The notes under the pieces: model-generated
What the model was told of the DNA's origin: nothing
The model's input: only the letters and a program-made list of their open reading frames with translations
Database searches by the model: none
Source of the DNA: Weeksella virosa DSM 16922
GTDB lineage: Bacteria; Bacteroidota; Bacteroidia; Flavobacteriales; Weeksellaceae
Assembly (NCBI RefSeq): GCF_000189415.1
Contig: NC_015144.1
Span: 1,722,001 to 1,786,000 of the forward strand
DNA: 64,000 bases
Reading direction: 5' to 3'
Program-made: the position numbers and the translations under genes
Shown: piece by piece, positions 9,404-18,459 of the stretch
Layout of the letters: each line of letters begins with the position of its first letter
How positions within the stretch are numbered: position 1 is the first letter of the stretch

Positions 9404-9805
9404 TTAGTCTAAAAATCTACTTTTCAGCTCGGGAGTCGGCAACCAACAACTTTCTTTTTTACCGAAAAGACGGTATCTATTTTTCGCAATAAAAGAATAG
9501 AAAAAATCTCGGGAATTTTTCGGTAAGATAGCACAATAACTTAATAGTCTAGCAGGATGATGTAGCTCTTTCGCAATTCGCAAAACTGCATCCGATTTAG
9601 TGAAAAAAGTGTCTCCATCGAGCAAGACAATCGAATCAAAGTTTTTTGTATCCAAACCATGTTTTCTTAGAAACATTTGTCCAAACTCCGATTGCAAAGA
9701 GGCAAAACGAAAATGTTTATTTTTGTCATGTTCGAGTACAAACTGAACAGATTGATTGCATAGATTGCAAATTCCATCGAACAAAATAATTTTCTCGCTT
9801 TTCAT
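9404..9805 (-). CDS. DCC-family thiol-disulfide oxidoreductase (DUF393)
   Basis: The 133-residue protein begins with the family hallmark ILFDGICNLCNQSVQF. The CNLC pair gives a CxxC redox centre, and the protein shows the usual ...FASLQSE...LLDGDTFFTKSDAVLRI pattern. DCC proteins are predicted thioredoxin-fold oxidoreductases. The HTTM membrane protein gene is divergently placed 61 bases away. A perfect -7 box ends only four bases before the ATG, so the mRNA may be leaderless. Confidence 0.85.
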   Translation of the reverse strand: MKSEKIILFDGICNLCNQSVQFVLEHDKNKHFRFASLQSEFGQMFLRKHGLDTKNFDSIVLLDGDTFFTKSDAVLRIAKELHHPARLLSYCAILPKNSRDFFYSFIAKNRYRLFGKKESCWLPTPELKSRFLD

Positions 9806-9809
9806 TTTT

Positions 9810-9817
9810 CAAATTTA
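9810..9817 (-). promoter_or_regulatory. -7 promoter box of the DCC gene
   Basis: On the minus strand the bases read TAAATTTG, a perfect TAnnTTTG. The last G is separated from the ATG at 9805 by four bases, which would place transcription start at or next to the start codon. Confidence 0.5.
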
Positions 9818-9866
9818 TACAAAAAATAAATAAGTCTTTTTACCTTAGCTTTTCTAAAACCGAAAA

Positions 9867-11234
9867 ATGTATAATGATTTTCTGTATCGCAAAATCGATA
9901 ACTCTGGCTTAGTTTTATTTAGAATTTTTTTTGGACTCTTTATCATGCTCGAATGCTGGGGAGCGATCTTTACAGGTTGGGTTGCTAGCAATTTCGTAGA
10001 ACCAACGATAACTTTTAGCTTCATTGGCTTCGAATGGACAAGCATTTTTTTGGGGCAAAATATGCTATATCTATACGGTGGAATGGGCTTTTTGGGCTTG
10101 ATGATTGCGTTAGGATTTATGTATAGAATCTCCACCCTCTTTTTTGCCTTATTGTGGACACTCACTTATCTTATGCAAAAAACCAGCTACAACAACCACT
10201 ATTATTTGTTTATGTTGGTTTCATGGGTCATGGTCTTAGCTCCTGCACACCGATTTTTTTCGCTAGATAGTTTTTTGTTTTCTAAAATAAAAAGCAATCA
10301 ATGCAGCATGTGGGTATATTATTTTTTTATGGGGCAAATGACAATTATGTACTTCTTTGCAGCTATCAACAAAATATATCCCGATTGGTTCAACGGTGTG
10401 TTTCTATTGCCAAGCTTCGAAAAAGTAGGAAATTATCTGAAATATGATTTGAGTTTTGATATTTTAGGTGATTTTGTAGGAAGTTTGCCTTTTGCAAAAG
10501 CTATAGCAATTGCCGGTTTTTTATTCGACTTGCTCATCGTGCCGATTATGTTGATCCCAAAACTTAGACGTATAGGATTGGTGATGGCTCTTGTTTTTCA
10601 TCTCTTTAATTCAGCCGTTTTTCAGATCGGAATATTCCCGTACTTTTCCTTAGCTATGATGATTTTCTTTTTTCCGGTCGAATGGTTTCAAGAACAATTT
10701 TTTCCTAAAAAATCGTATTTGCTAGATAGAATAGAAAATAAAGAAGCACAAGCCACACGTAAAATGATTTTTCGTTATGCATTTATTTTGTACTTTTTGT
10801 GGCAAATATATTTACCAATTCGTCACCACTTTATACCCGGAAATGTGTTCTGGACAGAAGAAGGTCATCGCATGGCATGGCGAATGATGCTGAGGTCGAA
10901 ATCGGGCGATATTACTTTTTATACCGAAAATAAAAATGGTGAGCGAAAAATAATACCGATACAACATTATCTTACAGGAAAACAAATAGCTAAAATGGCA
11001 GTAAGCCCCGATATGATTTGGCAGTTTGCTCACATCCTGAAAGATAAACTAGACCCAGAAGGAAAAGAAAATGTAAAGATATTTGTACATTCCTATGTTT
11101 CTGTAAACCGAAGTGCTTATTACCCTTTTATTGATGATAATGTAGATTTAGCAAATGAAAAATGGAGCTATTTTGGGCATCAAACTTGGATACTTCCACA
11201 ACCAAAAGAATTACATTTATCTTACTTTGATTAA
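9867..11234 (+). CDS. HTTM-domain membrane protein (vitamin K-dependent gamma-carboxylase-like)
   Basis: The 455-residue protein has several hydrophobic helices in the first 270 residues. The pattern is that of HTTM domains (horizontally transferred transmembrane domain, related to vitamin K gamma-carboxylase), for example the SLDSFLF segment, YFFAAINKIYPDWFNG and LVFHLFNSAVFQIGIFPYFSLAM. The C-terminal 150 residues are soluble (GHRMAWRMMLRSKSGD...). The bacterial function is unknown. It is divergent from the DCC oxidoreductase gene; HTTM and DCC proteins are often associated, so a shared redox or lipid role is plausible. Confidence 0.8.
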   Translation: MYNDFLYRKIDNSGLVLFRIFFGLFIMLECWGAIFTGWVASNFVEPTITFSFIGFEWTSIFLGQNMLYLYGGMGFLGLMIALGFMYRISTLFFALLWTLTYLMQKTSYNNHYYLFMLVSWVMVLAPAHRFFSLDSFLFSKIKSNQCSMWVYYFFMGQMTIMYFFAAINKIYPDWFNGVFLLPSFEKVGNYLKYDLSFDILGDFVGSLPFAKAIAIAGFLFDLLIVPIMLIPKLRRIGLVMALVFHLFNSAVFQIGIFPYFSLAMMIFFFPVEWFQEQFFPKKSYLLDRIENKEAQATRKMIFRYAFILYFLWQIYLPIRHHFIPGNVFWTEEGHRMAWRMMLRSKSGDITFYTENKNGERKIIPIQHYLTGKQIAKMAVSPDMIWQFAHILKDKLDPEGKENVKIFVHSYVSVNRSAYYPFIDDNVDLANEKWSYFGHQTWILPQPKELHLSYFD

Positions 11235-11275
11235 GAATTTTTTTCGTAATTTGGTTTTTAAATTTTAGTAAGACT

Positions 11276-11776
11276 ATGAAAAAAACAATAATATTTGCTT
11301 TTCTAGGGCTAATTATTTTAGGTTCGTGTAAAGACTCGCGTGAGAATGCGGTTGACGCTTACAAAGCCGTTGATAAGCAAAAGCAAGAAGAAATTATACT
11401 AGACTCGTTGGGGCAAGTTGCTAATTCGAGTTTTGCAGATTTTAGAAAAGCATTTGCCGAACAAAAAGAAGGAACAAGCAATTTCTTTGTGAAAGAAAAA
11501 TATGTAAACGATGCAAATCGAGAAGAGCATTTATGGATCAGAGATATAACAGCAAAAGGCGATACTTTGTACGGAGTAGTAGACTCTAAACCGCGGGTGA
11601 CAAATAAAGTAAAACATAATGACACGATCGTTATTGATCCTGCTCGTATCTCTGATTGGATGTATTACGATAATGGAAAATTGGTAGGAGGTTTTTCTTT
11701 GCGTTACGAGCGCTCTAAACTATCGGTAGAAGAGCAAAAAGAATTCGATGAAAAATACAATGTTTCTTTTGAGTAG
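11276..11776 (+). CDS. DUF2314-domain lipoprotein
   Basis: The 166-residue protein has a type II signal peptide with the lipobox LGSC near residues 16-19. The mature part carries the DUF2314 pattern (FFVKEKYV...EEHLWIRDI...LYGVVDSKPRVTNKVKHNDTIVIDPARISDWMYYDNGKLVGGFSLR). The family function is unknown. It follows the HTTM gene by 41 bases and ends at a strong terminator. Confidence 0.75.
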   Translation: MKKTIIFAFLGLIILGSCKDSRENAVDAYKAVDKQKQEEIILDSLGQVANSSFADFRKAFAEQKEGTSNFFVKEKYVNDANREEHLWIRDITAKGDTLYGVVDSKPRVTNKVKHNDTIVIDPARISDWMYYDNGKLVGGFSLRYERSKLSVEEQKEFDEKYNVSFE

Positions 11777-11819
11777 TTTTATATAGAATTTATAATAAAA
11801 ACTCAATAAAAACTCCATA

Positions 11820-11851
11820 AAAAAGTCTTTAGATTATCGAAAGACTTTTTT
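11820..11851. terminator. Bidirectional terminator
   Basis: A near-perfect AAAAAGTCTTT / AAAGACTTTTT stem with a 9-base loop lies between the convergent DUF2314 and DUF4442 genes. A and T runs flank both sides. Confidence 0.85.
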
Positions 11852-11888
11852 ATGGACTGAAATAAACTTATCAGCTTCTCATCAGTTT

Positions 11889-12344
11889 TTATCCTTTACT
11901 TCTAGCTTTTATACTCCAAGTAAAAAGAAACTTCGCTACCACATCTCCTTCTTCATCAGTACCGACAGAGGAAACTTGGAATGTTACACCTTCTTGGGTT
12001 TCGATAGCTTCTTTTATTTTCTCATCCATCAATTCACCATCAGAACACGTGAAAACTATTTTACCTACCGCTTTCTTAGTGAAAGTTGATTCTTGGTGCA
12101 CTACCAACGTAGAAATATTTGCACCACTTTCTTGTACTTTATTCAGCAACATCATTCCACCAGAAAACTCTGCAGCCATACCTTGCACGGCCCAAAACAT
12201 GCTCTGAAAAGGATTTTGATTCAGAAAGTCGAATTCTACGTAAGTTTGAACTTGATTTTTATCAAAACTCTCTAAACGTACTCCTGCAATCCAAGCGATC
12301 GGAATTTGCGAAGTAAGTATTTGTTTGAAAAGTGCTTGTGTCAT
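11889..12344 (-). CDS. DUF4442 hotdog-fold protein (thioesterase-like)
   Basis: The 151-residue protein matches DUF4442/YiiD C-terminal hotdog proteins. An N-terminal helix is followed by the central helix segment NQNPFQSMFWAVQGMAAEFSGGMMLL and then beta strands containing KIVFTCSDGELM and GDVVAKFLFTWSIK. These are relatives of acyl-CoA thioesterases with unproven substrates. It is a single gene, convergent with the DUF2314 lipoprotein gene and divergent from the desaturase gene. Confidence 0.78.
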   Translation of the reverse strand: MTQALFKQILTSQIPIAWIAGVRLESFDKNQVQTYVEFDFLNQNPFQSMFWAVQGMAAEFSGGMMLLNKVQESGANISTLVVHQESTFTKKAVGKIVFTCSDGELMDEKIKEAIETQEGVTFQVSSVGTDEEGDVVAKFLFTWSIKARSKG

Positions 12345-12406
12345 TTTAATTCATTTTTTTTTGAAGAAAAGTAGCTCAAGATAGGGAATATAGAATAAAT
12401 AACTAT

Positions 12407-12414
12407 TATTTTTG
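12407..12414 (+). promoter_or_regulatory. -7 promoter box of the desaturase gene
   Basis: TATTTTTG matches TAnnTTTG exactly. It overlaps a possible TTG start at 12412, which therefore cannot be in the message. This points to the ATG at 12448 as the real start. Confidence 0.55.
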
Positions 12415-12447
12415 TGTGTAATTATCGAAAATTTAATTGTAAAGGAT

Positions 12448-13203
12448 ATGATTTGGGTTCTTGTTTTGTTTATCTTTCATTGGTATGCATCCTTGTTTTT
12501 TCAGACTTTTTTTCATCATCGTTATGCTGCACATGCTATGTTTCAGATGAGTCCTTTTATGGAGAAAGTTTTTCATGTGTTGTCTTTTATCTTTCAGGGT
12601 TCATCTTATCTTAGTCCCTATGCGTATGGTGTAATGCATCGCATGCATCATGCCTATGCAGATACTGAAAAAGATCCACATTCGCCCCTTTTCGATAAAG
12701 ATATTTTTAATATGATGTGGAGAACACGATTGGTGTACAATGAAATCGATCGCAACGAAGTAGAGGTACAACAAAAATTTAAGAAAGGTGTTCCCGCATG
12801 GCGTTCGTTCGACAAGATAGCTGAGAATAATTGGGTAAGGGCATCTTGGGCGATTATTTATATTTTGATTTACCTGGCAATAGATGCTCCTTTGTGGACA
12901 TTTTTCGTGTTCATTCCTTTGCATATTTTGATGAGTCCAGTGCATGGAGTAGTGGTGAATTGGTTTTCTCATAAATACGGTTATCGAAATTTCGAGGTAA
13001 ATGATACGTCGACCAATTTCTTGGCGAAAGATTTTCTTATGTGGGGTGAATGTTTACATAATAATCACCATAAATTTGGCGGAAGACCAAACTTTGCTGT
13101 GAAAAAAGGAGAGATCGACCCGATGTTTCCGATTATAAAACTAATGGCAAAAGCCAATATCATACAATTCAAACCAGGTCGTTTAGATACGGAATATATG
13201 TAA
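12448..13203 (+). CDS. Acyl-CoA (fatty acid) desaturase
   Basis: The 251-residue membrane protein carries the three histidine boxes of di-iron desaturases: HHRYAAH (about 23-29), HRMHHAYAD (64-72) and HNNHHKFGG (204-212), with hydrophobic helices between them. It introduces a double bond into fatty acyl chains in the membrane, typically delta-9. I chose the ATG at 12448 because the frame's earlier TTG lies inside the promoter box and adds 12 residues of no family character. It appears to be a single-gene unit. Confidence 0.87.
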   Translation: MIWVLVLFIFHWYASLFFQTFFHHRYAAHAMFQMSPFMEKVFHVLSFIFQGSSYLSPYAYGVMHRMHHAYADTEKDPHSPLFDKDIFNMMWRTRLVYNEIDRNEVEVQQKFKKGVPAWRSFDKIAENNWVRASWAIIYILIYLAIDAPLWTFFVFIPLHILMSPVHGVVVNWFSHKYGYRNFEVNDTSTNFLAKDFLMWGECLHNNHHKFGGRPNFAVKKGEIDPMFPIIKLMAKANIIQFKPGRLDTEYM

Positions 13204-13283
13204 GATATCGAAAGAATTTTTGACGATAATTTAATATTGACTAGACTATTTTGTAATTTAGCGCAAATTAATATTAAATTCTC

Positions 13284-15494
13284 ATGAAAAAATTTACTAC
13301 TTTAGTGAGTATGTTTTTTTTGGTAGGGACTTTTGCAACGGCACAAACGCGTGCAGTGGCTAAAGAAATTGCCTCAATTACTGCTCAGAAAAAGACATTT
13401 CAGTCGTATTCACTTTTTACTAAATCCACTTCAGCGCTAAAAAATGTAGAAGTTGAAAAGGCAGAATATTTTACTTTGGATATTGCTTCGCTAAAAGGAT
13501 TAGTACAAAAATCTCCTAGCAATATTTCGATCAGTTTACCATACGATGGGAAAGAAATTACATTAGAATTAACCAAAAACACTACGCTTTTTGATGATTC
13601 TTTTTATGTAACAGATGAGAAAAATAATCTTATAAAATATAACCCAGGAGTTTATTATCGTGGTATAATCAAAGGAGATAGCAATTCTCTTGTTGCGTTC
13701 AGCGTTTTTGATGAGGAAGTAATCGCTGTGATTAGTTCTGATGATTATGGGAACCTTAACCTTGGAGCACTAAACGACGACCAAGGTAAGATGATCAAAG
13801 GGAACAAAAATTATGTTTTGTATTCTGATAAATATCTTAAACCAGAATACGATGGAAGTTTTTGCTCTGCAGACCAAATTCCACATGAAGGAAGTAAATT
13901 CGATTACCAAAAATTCTCTGGTGAAAACCAAGGCAAATATGCAACCACGAAAATTCCTACAATTTATTACGAAGTAGATTACGATATCTATGTAGCTAAA
14001 GGGAGAGATACCACATCGGTGATGAACTGGTTAACTGCTTTGGTAAACAATATGCATACCATTTACAATAATGATGATATCGATTTGGCTATGCGAAGTA
14101 CTATGATCTGGACGGTGAAAGATCCATACCAAGGAATAGGAAGTACATCTGTAAAATATTTAGAGAAATTTAGAAAAAATCGTCCAACATTCGATGCACA
14201 TTTAGCACAACTAGTTGGTATTGATCCAGGCGCTTTAGGAGGTGTGGCTTATCTTAATGGATTGTGTTCTCAGGCAAATTATTCGTATTGCGATATGGAT
14301 AATACGCCGGTAGTAAATTTCCCAAGCTACTCTTGGAATGTAATGGTTATGACACACGAATTAGGACACAATTTAGGTTCACAACACACACATGCTTGTG
14401 CTTGGAATGGTGATAATACTGCAATAGATGGTTGCTATACACTAGAAGGAAGCTGTGCAAACCCTGGTATACCATCAAGCGGAGGAACAATTATGAGTTA
14501 TTGTCACTTACGATCTGTCGGGATAAACTTCAACAACGGATTCGGCCCTCAACCAAAACAAAGAATCATCGATTTTATCAATTCTAGAACTTGTATTACC
14601 GAATCACTAGATGATGTATGTATAACTTACCACCCAGAATATCAAGCGGTAAATGTCACGCCAACTTCTGCACAAATAAATGTGGTATTGAACAATAACG
14701 AAGTTACAAATTGGGAGTATAAATTATCGAAATTCAGTAGAGCAGTTCCTTCTACCTGGTCGACTAACGAAAACAACACGTTCAATTTTTCTGGTTTAGA
14801 AGCCAATACATATTATCGTTTACGCATTCGCAAAGCATGCGATGAAAATAACATCAATGGTGTTGACTTGGTTTTTGCAACAAGTGCAGAAGACTTCTGT
14901 TCTGGTAATGAGAAATTTGTAGATTTCGGAGGAGTTAACACTCGCTATATTCCAAGTGAAAATTGGACTCGTACTTTAATGCCATCAAAAGAAGGGGCTA
15001 AAATCAAAGTTGATTTCGTAGCCTTCAATACCGAAGCAAAATCAGATTATTTATATGTATTTGATGGAGTAAATGAAGAAGCACCTTCGCTAACACCAAA
15101 CGGTTTAACGGGAGACCTCTCGAACAACTTGCCAAATTTCGAGGCAAGCAATGAAGCAGGTGCATTAACATTCAAGTTCACCTCAGATGGATCTATAGAA
15201 AATGCAGGTTGGGAAGCCAATGTTAGCTGTGCAGTTTTAGGTACAGATGATCAAAATGCGTTGGTAGACTATTCATATTATCCTAATCCAGTTACCCACG
15301 AAATGAATTTTGTGGCTAAAAATCCATTCCAAAAAATAGAAATTTATTCAATGGATGGAAGAAAAGTTTATAGTAAGAACTACAAAAATGTATTTGCCAC
15401 CCAGGTAGATATGAAATCATTAGCCAAAGGAACTTATCTAGTTCAGGTAGATTTCAATGGGAAAACAACAACATTCAAAATCGTTAAAAAATAA
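13284..15494 (+). CDS. T9SS-secreted reprolysin-like (M12B) zinc metallopeptidase
   Basis: The 736-residue protein has a signal peptide (1-20, ending ATA-QT), a propeptide-like region to about 220 and a metzincin catalytic domain. The zinc motif HELGHNLGSQH is at 358-368 and the Met-turn MSYCH near 404. A fibronectin type III-like domain follows (about 460-555, ...NTYYRLRIRKACD), then a CUB-like domain (about 560-650, SDYLYVFDG) and a type A T9SS sorting domain (last 75 residues, YYPNPV ... LAKGTYLVQV ... FKIVKK). It is exported across both membranes, then probably anchored or released. The natural substrate is unknown. Confidence 0.88.
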   Translation: MKKFTTLVSMFFLVGTFATAQTRAVAKEIASITAQKKTFQSYSLFTKSTSALKNVEVEKAEYFTLDIASLKGLVQKSPSNISISLPYDGKEITLELTKNTTLFDDSFYVTDEKNNLIKYNPGVYYRGIIKGDSNSLVAFSVFDEEVIAVISSDDYGNLNLGALNDDQGKMIKGNKNYVLYSDKYLKPEYDGSFCSADQIPHEGSKFDYQKFSGENQGKYATTKIPTIYYEVDYDIYVAKGRDTTSVMNWLTALVNNMHTIYNNDDIDLAMRSTMIWTVKDPYQGIGSTSVKYLEKFRKNRPTFDAHLAQLVGIDPGALGGVAYLNGLCSQANYSYCDMDNTPVVNFPSYSWNVMVMTHELGHNLGSQHTHACAWNGDNTAIDGCYTLEGSCANPGIPSSGGTIMSYCHLRSVGINFNNGFGPQPKQRIIDFINSRTCITESLDDVCITYHPEYQAVNVTPTSAQINVVLNNNEVTNWEYKLSKFSRAVPSTWSTNENNTFNFSGLEANTYYRLRIRKACDENNINGVDLVFATSAEDFCSGNEKFVDFGGVNTRYIPSENWTRTLMPSKEGAKIKVDFVAFNTEAKSDYLYVFDGVNEEAPSLTPNGLTGDLSNNLPNFEASNEAGALTFKFTSDGSIENAGWEANVSCAVLGTDDQNALVDYSYYPNPVTHEMNFVAKNPFQKIEIYSMDGRKVYSKNYKNVFATQVDMKSLAKGTYLVQVDFNGKTTTFKIVKK

Positions 15495-15524
15495 ATAACA
15501 ATACATAAGTAGTTTGATATAAAC

Positions 15525-15566
15525 AAAAAGGGTTTCAAAAAAAAATAGAATTTGAAGCCCTTTTTT
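15525..15566. terminator. Bidirectional terminator
   Basis: An AAAGGGTTTCAAA / TTTGAAGCCCTTTTTT stem lies around an A-rich loop between the convergent metallopeptidase gene and the small hypothetical gene. Confidence 0.8.
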
Positions 15567-15568
15567 GT

Positions 15569-15895
15569 TTACCATTTTCTGAGTTCTAAATTCGGCAGCG
15601 CATAAGGATCAAACCCTTCGAACAAATCCTTAATTAATTGAAAAACCTGCTGATAATGCATTAAAGTTTCGTGTGACTGATGATTTTCAAAATCCATAAT
15701 ATCAATCAAAAAAAGAAATCGATCATATTTTGTCACCTGCAGATAGGTTCCTTTATCTGTTAAAAAACCGATGTGGCTTCCGTCGTAATCGGGCATAGAA
15801 TGAAAAATATCTATAGCCTGGCCAAAACTACAAGGCAAGGGCGATTCTAACGGAATTTCTAGTTCGTCTGCTATGTTCTGGAAAAACACTTTCAT
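15569..15895 (-). CDS. Small hypothetical protein
   Basis: A 108-residue protein with no family that I recognise. It is acidic, with no signal peptide or membrane segment. Visible segments are an N-terminal helix (MKVFFQNIADELEIPLE) and a likely antiparallel sheet (HIGFLTDKGTYLQVTKYDRFLFLIDIMDF). Codon use resembles the neighbours and it begins with ATG 89 bases from the divergent lipoamide dehydrogenase gene, ending at a proper terminator. It is therefore probably a real gene. A cytoplasmic accessory role is possible but unsupported. Confidence 0.6.
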   Translation of the reverse strand: MKVFFQNIADELEIPLESPLPCSFGQAIDIFHSMPDYDGSHIGFLTDKGTYLQVTKYDRFLFLIDIMDFENHQSHETLMHYQQVFQLIKDLFEGFDPYALPNLELRKW

Positions 15896-15984
15896 CGGAC
15901 AAAGATACTCAAACTCTTGTTCAACTTTCTATCAACAATTTTCATATTAATAGATATATTTATAAATTAGCACAAATTTCGAGC

Positions 15985-17373
15985 ATGAACTACGATATTA
16001 TTATTATAGGTAGCGGACCTGGCGGGTATGTAGCTGCCATTAGAGGGTCTCAATTAGGGAAAAAAGTGGCTATAGTAGAAAAAGCTGAATTGGGTGGAAT
16101 ATGCCTTAATTGGGGATGTATTCCGACCAAAGCATTACTAAAAAGTGCACAAGTATATAAGTATTTAAATAACGCCCAAGACTTTGGTATCAATGTACCA
16201 GAAAATATCGGATTCGAGTTTCCGAACGTGGTACAAAGAAGTAGAGGAGTTGCCGACCGCATGAGTAAAGGAGTGCAATTCTTGATGAAAAAGAATAAAA
16301 TTGATATAATAAAAGGGGAAGCAAAAGTCCTACCCGGTAAAAAAGTATTGGTTACCAATGAAAACGAAGCCAAAGAATATCAAGCAGACAATATTATTAT
16401 TGCTACAGGAGCACGTTCTCGCGAGTTACCTGCGTTACCACAAGATGGCAAAAAGGTAATCGGATATCGTGGCGCATTGGCATTAGAAAAACTTCCGAAG
16501 TCGATGATTGTTGTAGGATCAGGAGCTATCGGTGTTGAGTTTGCACATTTTTACCACTCTCTTGGTACGGAAGTAACCATCGTAGAGTTTTTACCAAGAA
16601 TAGTTCCGGTAGAAGATGAAGACGTATCAAAACAATTACAATTATCTTTCAAAAAATCGGGCATAAAAATTCTTACCAATGCAGAAGTTACTCAGGTAGA
16701 TACATCGGGTGATTTGGTGAAAGCAACTGTAAAAACAGCTAAAGGAGAAGAAGTTCTTGAGGCAGAAGTCGTACTTTCTGCTGTGGGTGTAGTACCAAAC
16801 ACAGAAAACATTGGATTAGAAGAAGTTGGTATAGCAACCGAACGTGGAAAAATCGTTATCAATGATTATTGCCAAACCTCTGTTCCCGGATATTATGCAA
16901 TTGGAGATGTTGTAAAAGGAGCTGATTTAGCACACTTGGCATCTGCACAAGGAATTCTAGCCGCAGAAAAAATAGCTGGATTAGAAGTAGAGCCTATCGA
17001 TTACGGTAATATTCCGGGTTGTACATATTGCTCTCCAGAGATTGCATCAGTTGGGCTTACCGAAGCAAAAGCGAAAGAAGCTGGCTATGAAGTGAAAGTA
17101 GGAAAATTCCCATTCTCTGCCAATGGTAAGGCTGTAGCCAATGGTGCAACAGATGGTTTTGTGAAAGTTGTATTCGATGCTAAATATGGTGAATGGTTGG
17201 GTTGTCATATGATTGGGGATGGAGTTACCGAAATGATTGCCGAAGCTGTTGTGGCTCGTAAACTAGAAACTACAGGGCATGAAATAATGAAGTCTGTTCA
17301 TGCACACCCTACTATGGCAGAAGCAATTATGGAAGCTGTAGAGGATGCATACGGACATGCAATCCATATCTAA
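15985..17373 (+). CDS. lpdA: Dihydrolipoyl dehydrogenase (first copy)
   Basis: The 462-residue flavoprotein has the FAD dinucleotide fold IIIGSGPGGYVAAIR, the redox disulfide GGICLNWGCIPTK (Cys40/Cys45), the NAD fold VVGSGAIGVEFAHFY and the C-terminal HAHPTMAEAI active-site histidine. It re-oxidises dihydrolipoamide for 2-oxoacid dehydrogenases or glycine cleavage. The LNWGC variant differs from the LNVGC of the second copy at 39147, so the two may serve different complexes. No E1/E2 genes are adjacent. Confidence 0.95.
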   Translation: MNYDIIIIGSGPGGYVAAIRGSQLGKKVAIVEKAELGGICLNWGCIPTKALLKSAQVYKYLNNAQDFGINVPENIGFEFPNVVQRSRGVADRMSKGVQFLMKKNKIDIIKGEAKVLPGKKVLVTNENEAKEYQADNIIIATGARSRELPALPQDGKKVIGYRGALALEKLPKSMIVVGSGAIGVEFAHFYHSLGTEVTIVEFLPRIVPVEDEDVSKQLQLSFKKSGIKILTNAEVTQVDTSGDLVKATVKTAKGEEVLEAEVVLSAVGVVPNTENIGLEEVGIATERGKIVINDYCQTSVPGYYAIGDVVKGADLAHLASAQGILAAEKIAGLEVEPIDYGNIPGCTYCSPEIASVGLTEAKAKEAGYEVKVGKFPFSANGKAVANGATDGFVKVVFDAKYGEWLGCHMIGDGVTEMIAEAVVARKLETTGHEIMKSVHAHPTMAEAIMEAVEDAYGHAIHI

Positions 17374-17406
17374 TATAAATTGATATTAGAAATTATAATA
17401 GTATGT

Positions 17407-17434
17407 AAAAGGGCAAGAATTTTCTTGCCCTTTT
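17407..17434 (+). terminator. Terminator after the first dihydrolipoyl dehydrogenase gene
   Basis: AAAAGGGCAAGAA / TTCTTGCCCTTTT is a perfect 13-bp stem with a two-base centre and terminal T run. Confidence 0.85.
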
Positions 17435-17491
17435 CTGTGTTAAATTATTGTAATCAATTTTTACAATAACAAATCGTTTGCCGAATAGTTG

Positions 17492-17499
17492 TACATTTG
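17492..17499 (+). promoter_or_regulatory. -7 promoter box of the T9SS protein gene
   Basis: TACATTTG matches TAnnTTTG exactly and lies 48 bases before the ATG at 17547. No well-spaced TTG -33 element is evident. Confidence 0.45.
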
Positions 17500-17546
17500 T
17501 ATCTCAAAAGAAAAGGGTTAATATTAATTAAAAAAAATAAAAAATC

Positions 17547-18362
17547 ATGAAAAAAATCTATTCTTTAATAGCAGTTGCTGCTCTTTCTACATTCTCTTTT
17601 GCACAAGTAAACGCAATACCTGGGAGTGATTTTGAAAATTGGGAAGAGTTTACAAGTGGAGTAAATTCATACGGGATAAAAGCTTATGCAGTACAGGGTG
17701 TTGGTAAAGGAGTTGATGGGTCAAATTCATTAAACATTACAACTAATACACAAAAAAATGACTATGTTTTTACCTCAAGATTAGGTAGCAAACTTACTTC
17801 ACAACCAAAACAAATTACTTTTTGGGTAAAAGGAACAGCAGGAAAAACTTTATCACTAAATATTTATAAAGTAGATGGTACATATTATCCATACAACGTA
17901 GGAGATTTGTCTGCGGATACCACCGTTGTTTCTTCAGCAAATAACCAATATGCAGGTGTTATCAATACAAATGGTAATTGGGTAAAAGTAACATTAGACT
18001 TATCAGACAAAACAGATTTGAATGTTACAGACTTAGACAAAGACTTTTTTGCTTTAAAAATTGGTAAAGACGTAGATTATGCGCTAGACATAGACAATAT
18101 CCAATTATGGGATATGAACATGAATGTTTACACGCTTACACCAGAAAAAACTGTATTGAACACTTTGTGGACAAATACAGCTTCATTTGATGTAAAAGGA
18201 AAAGCAACAGTAGAAGTGTATAACACAAACGGACAAATTGTGAAAACTTTCGAAGTTAATGGAAAACAAACAGTTAATGTATCTTCATTAGCAAAAGGAA
18301 TTTACTTCGTGAAAACAACAACCAATGGTACTTCTTCAACTACAAAGGTTGTGAAAAAATAA
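17547..18362 (+). CDS. T9SS-secreted protein with a carbohydrate-binding-like sandwich domain
   Basis: The 271-residue protein has a signal peptide (1-19, FSFA-QV), a central beta-rich domain of about 160 residues (GSDFENWEEF..., ITFWVKGTAGKTLSLNIYKVDG..., VDYALDIDNIQLWD) and a T9SS type A sorting domain ending SLAKGIYFVKTTT...KVVKK. The middle part resembles jelly-roll modules that bind carbohydrate and end in an IDNI strand, but no catalytic residues are visible. It is probably a surface or secreted binding protein. It lies between two terminators, hence monocistronic. Confidence 0.72.
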   Translation: MKKIYSLIAVAALSTFSFAQVNAIPGSDFENWEEFTSGVNSYGIKAYAVQGVGKGVDGSNSLNITTNTQKNDYVFTSRLGSKLTSQPKQITFWVKGTAGKTLSLNIYKVDGTYYPYNVGDLSADTTVVSSANNQYAGVINTNGNWVKVTLDLSDKTDLNVTDLDKDFFALKIGKDVDYALDIDNIQLWDMNMNVYTLTPEKTVLNTLWTNTASFDVKGKATVEVYNTNGQIVKTFEVNGKQTVNVSSLAKGIYFVKTTTNGTSSTTKVVKK

Positions 18363-18384
18363 GCATAAATATTTAAGAATCTAT

Positions 18385-18413
18385 AAAGCCTCATTTTTAT
18401 GAGGCTTTTTTTG
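18385..18413 (+). terminator. Terminator after the T9SS protein gene
   Basis: An AAAGCCTCAT / ATGAGGCTTTTTTT stem with a four-base T loop and a seven-T tail. Confidence 0.9.
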
Positions 18414-18459
18414 TGGTTTAGAAGTATGTTAATTATATTCATACACAAACCACAAAAAA

